From: Paraconiothyrium sp. Pb-2020
Taxonomy: Eukaryota; Ascomycota; Dothideomycetes; Pleosporales; Didymosphaeriaceae
Direction: 5' to 3'
DNA length: 64,000 nt
NCBI GenBank assembly: GCA_022419385.1
Contig: JAJUBI010000001.1
Span: forward strand, 1,240,001-1,304,000
The position numbers were made by a program, and so were the translations under genes. The notes below the pieces were generated by a model. It searched no databases and had not been told where the DNA came from. It saw only the letters and a program-made list of their open reading frames with translations. Shown piece after piece: positions 56,725 to 64,000 of the stretch (its first letter is position 1; each line of letters opens with the position of its first letter).

Positions 56725-57212
56725 GAATAATCAAGTGTATTTAAGACGAGACTATCGCGGTGTCATCGCACGAAGTTGAGCGAGATTGATAACCCCACCA
56801 GCCCGTGTTATCCGCGTGCTGATTGGCTGCGTCTTTCGAGATGGGAAGAAAGTGAAACATCGCGCGTTCATTGTGAATTCACAGCAGCTTGTCATACTTG
56901 ACCCGCGCGTGGCTCGACTAGTGACTCGGCCTGTGAAGTCCAAAAGGAAAGCGATTAGGGAAGGGGAAAGGGCAACGCTGGGAATGAAAGAGTCGCGGTC
57001 CCGTGAAACAGGCGCGGCCGGGATCTTGATGACATAAGAGAAGGGCTTGGCGGGCAAGTGGCGAGCGCGCAACACAGCCCGCACTGGAGCCCCTCTTGAC
57101 CTAACTTCTTCCACAACTCCGCCCGCACCCTCAGCCCACAACACCACTGCGCCCGTACACCGCACTTACTCTCTCAAACCGCGCTTCAGCAGAGGACTCG
57201 TCAACCAGATTC
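56725..57212. promoter_or_regulatory. Divergent promoter of HET gene and SUI1
   Basis: 488 nt between two divergent starts. The eIF1 side (57060-57212) is C-rich (CCCGCACC, CAACACCACTGCGCCCG), as in strongly expressed translation genes. A minus-strand open frame at 56752-57165 has no support. Confidence 0.5.
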
Positions 57213-57637
57213 ATGACCACGGACATCCAGAACCTCAAGTCCTTCGACCCGTTCGCGGAGGCCGAAGACTCAGTCGGCGACGTCAAGACAACCAGTCAGA
57301 ATTACATTCACATCCGTATTCAGCGTGAGTGCCTTCTCCCCCTCCTCTGCGTGCTTATCGCATCGTCGCATACCCGCTAACCCGCCAAACCTTAGAGCGC
57401 AATGGTCGTAAGACGTTGACCACGGTCCAAGGCCTGCCCAAGAAATTCGACCAGAAGAAGATCCTCAAGGTGATTAAGAAGAAGTTCGCCTGCAATGGCA
57501 CCGTCGTCACCGACAGCGAGATGGGCGAGGTGATTCAGTTGCAGGGCGACCAGCGCAAGGATGTCCAGGAGTTCCTCACCGACAAGAAGGAGGGGCTGGG
57601 CCTGGACGCAAAAACCATAAAGGTCCACGGTTTCTAA
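57213..57637 (+). CDS. SUI1: Translation initiation factor eIF1 (Sui1)
   Basis: Small 40S-bound factor that enforces AUG selection in the scanning complex. Exons 57213-57324 and 57396-57637, joined in phase 1 across a 71-nt intron, give 117 aa. The N-terminal tail (IQNLKSFDPFAEAE) and core (IHIRIQQRNGRKTLTTVQGL, FDQKKILKVIKKKFACNGTV, VIQLQGDQRKDVQEFL, IKVHGF end) match eIF1 throughout. The ATG context TTCATGACC is weak, with T at -3. eIF1 genes in other eukaryotes often have poor start context used for autoregulation, so this may be meaningful. Confidence 0.96.
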
Positions 57638-58240
57638 GAAGCCACTACCGGAGCGCACCGCGGACCCGCCATCACCGTCGCACGAGTCGCTCAACATGCC
57701 GGGGCTTTGGCCTTGATAGCGATATTCGCGCGGCTGGTCACAAGGCTGGAGGCACAGTCAGCCGCGGGGCTGATCATGCGGCGCCGCGCCGGTAGATACC
57801 CATTTTGTACGACTCTTTCCTCCCGACTTCGACTCTGCTTTGGGGATGCGATGGAGGGAGGACGCGTATTTCTCTCGAGTCATGGTTTTTTACTCGGAAT
57901 ATGACTATGGTATGAAAATGGCGGGCTTGTGTAGAGCAGCCGTCTGCCCGTGGGGGCTTGCCTTCTCGATAGTCAAATCAACAGGTTCGCTATACTCTGC
58001 GCTTCGTCTTCTATGTGCCTATTATTGCCTGGTGCTATCACTCCGATACTTCTATTATCTTGTGTCGATTGTGCGTTCTGCGCGCCTTGGAAGGTGCAAC
58101 TGTGGTTCCCGCGTGGGTCCCGCTTTCCGTTCCGCTCCACCCCGCCTTGCGCAAATACCAGTAAACATCAAGCAATTCCATGAGTGAATGTCAAAACTCG
58201 GAAGTGTCGAAAATCTGCATAATAATCTCAGGATATCTCC
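57638..58240. other. Convergent 3' region
   Basis: About 600 nt after SUI1, before the stop codon of the ligase gene. T-rich in the middle; no gene recognised. Confidence 0.5.
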
Positions 58241-60865
58241 TTATTCTTCTCCCTTATTCCCACCACCTCCTGTCGGCGCCCTGGCCTCCTGCTTCCTATA
58301 CAAATCCGCCAAATAGCCCGCCTCAGTAGCCTCATCGATCCCTTTATCTTCTCTAACCTTTAAGAATCTCGGAAACCTTGTACTCAGCCCCCTCTCCTCG
58401 CTCACCAACCCTATAGCAGCAGTATACGTTGGACTCAGTGTCAGATCCGCAAATGCCACCTCCCACACCTCCTGCGGCTCAAACCAGACATCCGGCGTCC
58501 CAGCACCGCCATTATACTCCACATAACTCGGTTTCCCCCCTATCACGTTCATACATTCGGGATCGTCCTTATCGTATTTTGCACGGTTGGCTTTGTAAAA
58601 CGCGTCGGTGAAGCCCGACATGCACTTTGTTACTGCTTCCAGTTGGCCTGTTTCAGCGTTGCGGATGGCGAGCAGGATGGGGGACCACCAGGCTGCCTTT
58701 CGGCCTGAACCGTGGAAACCGGCAATCGGAATAAGGTCTAGGGTTTCGGAGGTTGTGTTGTAGTCCTTTTTAACTTTGAGCCAGGAGTCGAGGCGTTTGT
58801 CGGGTTCGTAGGTCGAGAGAAGCGCTTTGCGACGACCGTGGGATTTTGCGGGTTCGTCCGGTGCGGTGTTAGTGATGGTAGTTTCTTTGGAAGCTTTTGA
58901 CCTTGCTCCCTTCTTTTTCTTCGGTGTTGGTGGGGCGGGTGGAAATTCGACGGAGACGTCGATGTCATCTAAGAGATCGGGGTTCGGAAGGTTATCGAGG
59001 ACTTTGACCATGATGCCTTCGCATTTGATGTCGAGAGCGCTCTTGAAGAAGGCTTGGACGGATTCGACGTTGGCAGATGTCGCGTCCAGGCTCTTGACCC
59101 AGGTGAAGTGATGTGGAACCTCTACGAAGAGGCTCCGGAGTAGATTCCTACGCTCCCGAAAAGGGCGATCGAGCAGCTCCTCGCCATTGAGATACATGAG
59201 ATCGAAGGAGAAGAGACAGACGTCGATGGTGACACTGCCTATGACCACGTCTTTTCTGGCTCGGTTGGCTAATGTCTGGAAGGTTCTCAGATCACCAGAT
59301 TCGCGGTCAATGGCTACAACTTCGCCTTCCAGAATAAAGCTAGAGACGCCCTCACCACGTATCCTAGGCACCAGAGCAACCAGATCTGGATACTTGTCTG
59401 TCATGACTTCCAAATGTCGCGAGAAGATTGAGACCTTGCCGTTCTCGTCGCAGTGCACCTGCGCTCTCTGTCCGTCATACTTGTATTCGCAACTAAAATC
59501 TCTACCTTGCAACTTAGTGATCATCTCACCCATATCGCGTGTTATTGAACCCAACATGGGCCGAAGTGGTATATGTAGGGCCAGACCACATCGCACGAGG
59601 AGTTCATCGCAGACGCCAATCTCAAGAAGCGATGGGATGAGATCATTGTAATTAGGTCGCCGGGCAAAGCAAGCCTTGACGATCTCCTCGTTCTTCAAGT
59701 TTACTTCGGCCAACTCTTCCTTCTTCAACTTCTGCAATGCTGTCTGGTCACGAGTCTCGAAATCGGCATTTGGGGGCTTGGATAACATGAAAGCTCGCGA
59801 CAGAGCGATGAGCATAGTTGTCTTGACAGCTCCAATCCTCAGATGTTGTACCAAAGTTCTCACGATGTATCGGCTTTCCTCTGCACCTCTCGCATCTTGC
59901 ACAAGCCTTTCCACAATCCTCTGTTTATTCTCCACGCTTCCCTGTCCCTTGCTGTTCGCTATTTTGACCAAGGATTCAAATACACTTGCGATCGTAAGCG
60001 GCTTCGGTTTCCTCAGCGTGAATGACTGCCGCTTCTTCGCCTCGAAAGCCACATCTCCCGGATCGCCGTATTTATTGTGCAAGGTCTTAAGGCCTGCGTT
60101 GTCCAGTCCGCAAACCTTCTTCAGCGCTTTGGATATCGCCGACCCGCCCAATCCCAATTCAAGATCGATGTACGGCGGGGATATCGCGTTCGTAGCTAGC
60201 CATACCGCGGGCAGCAAGCTTTCAGGATCGCTCTCGATAATCGTTCGTAGGAGGTTTACGAGAGTATCTACGATCTTTATTCGACTCGTGGTGCTGTTGA
60301 CAAGCACGAAGCAGCGCGTAAGCAATGCGTACGTTGCATGTCCACCCTCTGCTGCCCAGAGTTTCTGCAGATCTGGTATGTAAGTCGCTGGATCGAAGTC
60401 GAGAGGGCTTTTGTCGAACGGTATGTTTGCGGTAACAGTGTCTTCGGCCGCGGCGGCAGACTGGAGCGAGAGCGTGTTCTTCTCCGTTGCTGAGTCTACG
60501 GAAGGTTCGTTGGTAGGCTTCTCCCGGCCTGGTGGTGTCGATGTGTCCTCATCGCCGTCTACATCGCCGTTCGGCTCAGGCTTGGTGGGGTGTTCGGGCT
60601 CTACGTAGAGATCGCTAGAGGTTGGTGCATCCGGCTGGTCCTGCTCATTCCACTCTGCCTGCAACTTCCGCGCAAACTCCTCATCAGTCAGGGTCGACGT
60701 ATCTTGATATCCATTTAGAGCATCTTTCGGCCTTGGATCCTTGATGTCCGCTCCATTTATAGGTTTCGTCGCTTCTTGTTTGTGCTTCGCAAAGAAGTAG
60801 TCTAAGCTGCGGACCGGTTGGCTGGATCCATCATTCTTCTTGCGACGCTTCGTCGGGGTGCTCAT
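58241..60865 (-). CDS. CDC9: ATP-dependent DNA ligase I (Cdc9)
   Basis: Joins Okazaki fragments and repair nicks in the nucleus. Single-exon 874 aa. The N-terminus has a basic stretch (TKRRKKND) and a PIP-box-like SLDYFFAKHK for PCNA binding, then an acidic disordered region to about residue 160. The helical DNA-binding domain follows (QRIVERLVQDARGAEESRYI). Catalytic motif I CEYKYDGQRAQ carries the AMP-linked Lys. FILEGEVVAIDRESG (motif III), KCEGIMVKVL (motif IV) and the WLKVKKDY region (motif V) follow. An inserted basic loop (PTPKKKKGARSKASKE) lies between motifs IV and V. The OB-fold end includes FPRFLKVREDKGIDEAT. The length and order fit fungal ligase I. Confidence 0.96.
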   Translation of the reverse strand: MSTPTKRRKKNDGSSQPVRSLDYFFAKHKQEATKPINGADIKDPRPKDALNGYQDTSTLTDEEFARKLQAEWNEQDQPDAPTSSDLYVEPEHPTKPEPNGDVDGDEDTSTPPGREKPTNEPSVDSATEKNTLSLQSAAAAEDTVTANIPFDKSPLDFDPATYIPDLQKLWAAEGGHATYALLTRCFVLVNSTTSRIKIVDTLVNLLRTIIESDPESLLPAVWLATNAISPPYIDLELGLGGSAISKALKKVCGLDNAGLKTLHNKYGDPGDVAFEAKKRQSFTLRKPKPLTIASVFESLVKIANSKGQGSVENKQRIVERLVQDARGAEESRYIVRTLVQHLRIGAVKTTMLIALSRAFMLSKPPNADFETRDQTALQKLKKEELAEVNLKNEEIVKACFARRPNYNDLIPSLLEIGVCDELLVRCGLALHIPLRPMLGSITRDMGEMITKLQGRDFSCEYKYDGQRAQVHCDENGKVSIFSRHLEVMTDKYPDLVALVPRIRGEGVSSFILEGEVVAIDRESGDLRTFQTLANRARKDVVIGSVTIDVCLFSFDLMYLNGEELLDRPFRERRNLLRSLFVEVPHHFTWVKSLDATSANVESVQAFFKSALDIKCEGIMVKVLDNLPNPDLLDDIDVSVEFPPAPPTPKKKKGARSKASKETTITNTAPDEPAKSHGRRKALLSTYEPDKRLDSWLKVKKDYNTTSETLDLIPIAGFHGSGRKAAWWSPILLAIRNAETGQLEAVTKCMSGFTDAFYKANRAKYDKDDPECMNVIGGKPSYVEYNGGAGTPDVWFEPQEVWEVAFADLTLSPTYTAAIGLVSEERGLSTRFPRFLKVREDKGIDEATEAGYLADLYRKQEARAPTGGGGNKGEE

Positions 60866-61304
60866 GGTGTATATTCACGTATTATATGAAGTGGTCTTGG
60901 ATGCGACGAGGTCATGGTTCTGAAGTTGCGGCGGCGCTACATAAGATGCTATGGGTTGCACTCATTCACGTCATGATGCGCTCGGACCACCGCTTACCCT
61001 TCCTCCGCGTCCACGCGACGTGACGCGACGGTCACACCTGCATCTTCTGTTGGCCACCTCTTCTACTCCCACTAGAACAGTCAAGGCGTACATATGGCCG
61101 AGGACACCTCTGGTTATATGCAAGCCAGGTGTTGATCTCGTCTGCTAGCTTCATTCCCAGCCACATAGCTCAGATTCGATTGGACTGCTCTAACCTAGAT
61201 CCGGTATAGTCACTTCATCTTGGTTCACTTTGTCCCGTAAGAGGCCGTAAATCGGAACCCTCTTCTCAACGGCAGTAGGTTCAGTGGAGCCGCCCGGGTA
61301 AGGC
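60866..61304. promoter_or_regulatory. Divergent promoter
   Basis: 439 nt between the ligase start and the start of the unknown gene at 61305. ACGCGACG/ACGCGT-like sequences around 61014-61030 resemble the MCB element (ACGCGT) of replication genes only loosely; no perfect MCB seen. Confidence 0.4.
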
Positions 61305-62893
61305 ATGCTTCGGTCGTATAGGCTTCGAGGTTTCGACGAAGCCACAGGACAAGTGTACGAAGAGACGCAAGTCCCGGTCACATCTATGGTCTCAGCATGT
61401 GAGTGCCGAACTTAACGGGCAGCTGGATCTGTGTTCATCTTACAACCACGTTCAGGGCCGACCAAATGTAACGGTAGAAAGCAAAAGCCACGGGAATATC
61501 GTCATTGCGGAACAGGTAGCTCTTCCTTATATGACATGGCAATGCGATCATGTGCCTGGCATATCGACTTGTTCACGCCTAACGACTTGCAATGTGCAGA
61601 TTGGCATTTCGCCAATAAGATATACCACCATCTGCAGAAGAATCAGACTTTGACAGCGAACGCATGGTCTCTTTTTCAACAAGCATTTCCTGGCGAGGAA
61701 GAACTCAGTCACACTTACCCCATTCGCATACCAGCTCTTCATGGCCAAGCTGCTACAGAACTGCCTTCCATCCATCAGTGGCTGCAGCACCTCCCGTTCG
61801 TACACCTGTCGTTTCTCAACATACAAGGCCTATGTCTTCAACTTCCCCACTTGGTGATGCTGACAGACCTACCGAATCTTGGGGTGCTGCTGATTCGACA
61901 CGCCTACACCGAGCTTCAGCGTCTCGACGACAAGGCGATGAGGGACTGGGGTCGGGCTGTGCAAGAGAAAGGCGCTTTTACACAACTTCGAGTGCTAGGC
62001 CTTCATTATCACCCGGCAAGTCTACGAGCTACTCTGAAGAGCCTGGCATCCTTCCCAAACCTACGATTATGTTCCGTGGAGCCACATACGCCCATACCTT
62101 CTGTACAATCTGCTCTGTCGGAAATTGCGAGCGCCTCGCTACCGTTTGAAATGTTTCCCGCCACAAGTCCTGCCAAGGGCGACGATCCCGAAGCCATCGA
62201 TCCGGAAGCCATTTGGTCGCGCCAAGACATGTCTGGTAAGTCATTTAGATGATGAACAGCATAAGGTCATTGTCATCTGTGTTGTATCACGCCTCCAGCT
62301 GCAGTTCACGGCAAGGACCGCTACAGATTACTGTGAGCAACAGAGTCTTCATCCTCGCGGAAGCAAAGCATTCAATGTACACCTAATTGAGCTAGTCGAG
62401 CAGAAACTCTTGTTCGGCAGATAGCCTGCCGTGGCAAGACCATGACGGATTACACACAAGCTTTGCCTTTTTTATCCCAGCTATACCTTGTTCACCAGCT
62501 ACAGAGATCACCGACCAAGTCACCGTCTCCTTCATTCCCCTTAAAGAGCCTCGCTAACGACACCTGTTCACAGGCCCTGAAAAGATGAAGATGCTATATG
62601 GCCTAGCCAGAAGGCTGCAATTTCCCCAAAACACATCGGAAACACCAGAACCAGCTGTACTCTCAGTATACTACGGCGCAGACCGCACTTTCGCATACAC
62701 TAGATACCCACTTTGGTTCAAACGAACCGTCGATGTTGAGGCGGAGCATCAAAATTGCCGCCGACCTATGAAACGACCGCAGGGCAACGGCGAGGATGGA
62801 ACCAGGACTGGGGCCGAGGAGGGGAAGAGGAAGAGTAAAATCAGGGGTGGGAAGCAAGTTGATGTCGGATCGTTGTTGGGAAGCTTTGGCTAG
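61305..62893 (+). CDS. Unknown protein, about 430 aa, five exons
   Basis: Model: exons 61305-61398, 61456-62235, 62299-62332, 62425-62489 and 62574-62893, all in phase (430 aa). The first three introns (57, 63 and 92 nt) have GTGAGT, GTAAGT and GTGAGC donors. The last has an excellent 3' end (CTAAC then TTCACAG) but a weak donor; without it the frame meets a TAA at 62555. The core has SLYDMAMRSCAWHIDLFTPN, TANAWSLFQQAFPGEEELSH, SIHQWLQHLPFVHLSFLNIQ, then leucine-rich helices (LGVLLIRHAYTELQ, LRVLGLHYHPASLRATLKSL). The C-terminal part has LYGLARRL and a basic tail. I recognise no named domain; it resembles hypothetical proteins I associate with dothideomycetes. The leucine pattern recalls F-box-associated repeats, but no F-box is visible. 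Confidence 0.65.
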
Positions 62894-63807
62894 GTTACTG
62901 GGGGAGAAGTATCTCGTGGGTCAGAGGTGTACGAGATACACGACAAGCATGCTAAACCATCCCGAATACCTTCGTAGCTAGAGGTACTGTACTGTACTAC
63001 CAGCAGTACACCAGTCTTACGACCAACTATCGACTAGGGTTGGGTTTCCCTCGGGTTTCACAGCACTGTTCACTTCAGGGACCTCTACATGCTTGCTTTT
63101 CATCAACCTAAATCGCTCACCCGGGCTACCGACCGGAAATGTCGATGAACAACATGGCATATCTTCCGTCATGTCTTCACCCCTCTCTTCGCTGCATCCA
63201 ATCTACCGTGTAGTACTTTCGGATCTGGCGAGGAGCGGGCCCTGTCCTGAGATTCTTGGAAAGACTCGATATTGGTTCCTCAGGACTTGTAGGGCCGAAC
63301 AATTTTGTCGCAAAGTCATGTGTCGATGATTTGACTTGATGTAAAATTGGGTCTCATGTTCGGATCTGCGAGCTTGGGAGGTGGGCAAACAAGGCAATGG
63401 TGGCCGGATGCGAGGGTCGTTCTCTCGCAAAATTCTTCCAACGGACCGTTTGTCTCTGATGGGCGATTACCCTCGCGAATAGTCATGTGTAGACGTAGAG
63501 TAGAAGTACCCGCAAATATGAGCCAGCCGCTTGAGCCCAGCTCTCTCCTAGCTAGCGCGAGCGCACCCAATCTGCGCACATTCTCCACAATACTTGGCTT
63601 CGGATAATCAGACTCTCTTCACTGGTCACATTGTTCTTTCTGAAGTGCCCTATGTTGGAGGCGTTCGCTGATCAGGGGCAATTCCAAATGTTTCCTACTA
63701 CCACCTTTGAAAGTTACTGATGTCTATATGACGTACATGATCGCCGAAAGCTCAAAAGTCGAAGTATTCCACACCAAGACTTCATCATAGACAACAGCAT
63801 TGTGATT
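62894..63807. other. Intergenic
   Basis: About 0.9 kb between the unknown gene and the partial gene at the window end. Short frames only. Confidence 0.5.
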
Positions 63808-64000
63808 ATGTCTTTAGCAGGAACCTATAACACCGTCAAGAAGGCGCTCTCTGCCGCACCTCCTAGTGATGCATATCTCAGATGGGATGCGCCTGGCGTC
63901 GAATCACCGAAGCTCAACGAGGAGGAGACATCACGGAAGATCGGCGACACAATGAACAAAATGCAACAACACAACTTCGACAAACACCGGCATGCTTACC
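63808..64000 (+). CDS. 5' part of a gene cut by the window edge
   Basis: An ATG at 63808 opens a frame that runs to the end of the window without a stop (MSLAGTYNTVKKALSAAPPS, then YLRWDAPGVESPKLNEEE, MNKMQQHNFDKHRHAY). Its composition is that of a real protein N-terminus. The QxHNFxxHRHAF-like motif recalls the start of fungal catalase-like heme-domain proteins, but the diagnostic heme region would lie outside the window, so this is only a suggestion. Confidence 0.6.
   Translation, partial: MSLAGTYNTVKKALSAAPPSDAYLRWDAPGVESPKLNEEETSRKIGDTMNKMQQHNFDKHRHAY

Noticed and set aside
56752..57165. 137-codon minus-strand frame upstream of SUI1
   Set aside because: It lies in a divergent promoter, lacks motifs and looks like a by-product of GC-rich UTR sequence.

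Overview
The window is nuclear DNA of a filamentous ascomycete, most probably a dothideomycete (Pleosporales-like). This rests on many short introns (about 45-65 nt) with GT...AG ends and CTAAC/CTGAC-type branch sites just upstream of the acceptor, on HET-domain and PTH11-like rhodopsin-fold proteins, on a cofactor-independent phosphoglycerate mutase, and on the general look of the proteins. Genes lie on both strands with 0.3-2 kb spacers. There are no bacterial operons, CRISPR arrays or intact transposons, and I see no secondary-metabolite cluster. Exon joins below were worked out by hand; each join was checked for reading-frame phase, and most are supported by family motifs.

Layout. 1-2.9 kb: gene-free, with short repeats. 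3.0-5.1 kb: secreted tyrosinase. 6.1-9.9 kb: divergent JJJ1-type J-protein and SPX-RING protein. 10.2-15.4 kb: small unknown ORF, degenerate repeats beside an intron-containing tRNA-Asp(GUC), a RING-like protein, and Mediator subunit 9 with a one-base frame break. 15.8-19.6 kb: independent phosphoglycerate mutase and a CaMK-type kinase. 20.4-22.4 kb: an unassigned coding stretch and a four-TM membrane protein, both with frame breaks. 22.7-28.1 kb: CCCH/FG nucleoporin (Nup42), a possible hidden small gene, a 92-residue membrane protein and, only 18 nt downstream, GPI1. 29-38.9 kb: sugar transporter, metallo-beta-lactamase-fold enzyme, rhodopsin-domain membrane protein, glucuronan-lyase-like PL20 enzyme, RPAP1/Rba50. 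39.3-45.8 kb: SWI1 and, after a 2.2-kb gene-free gap, proteasome ATPase Rpt3. 46-52 kb: small LEA-like protein, secreted carboxylesterase with an abnormal intron acceptor, and a multi-TM protein with a DUF3431-like C-terminus. 54.4-64 kb: HET-domain protein, eIF1, DNA ligase I, a protein of unknown family, and the 5' end of another gene cut by the window edge.

Most genes are housekeeping: transcription (Med9, SWI1, Rba50), translation (eIF1, tRNA-Asp, JJJ1), proteolysis (Rpt3, RING proteins), replication (ligase), GPI anchors (GPI1), glycolysis, mRNA export (Nup42). They are interspersed with accessory or environment-facing genes (tyrosinase, PL20, esterase, transporter, PTH11-like, HET). No multi-gene functional system stands out. 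The best leads are the multi-TM/DUF3431 architecture, the tight 92-aa ORF/GPI1 pair, two odd splice junctions, several apparent single-base deletions in coding frames, and proteins I cannot place in a family.
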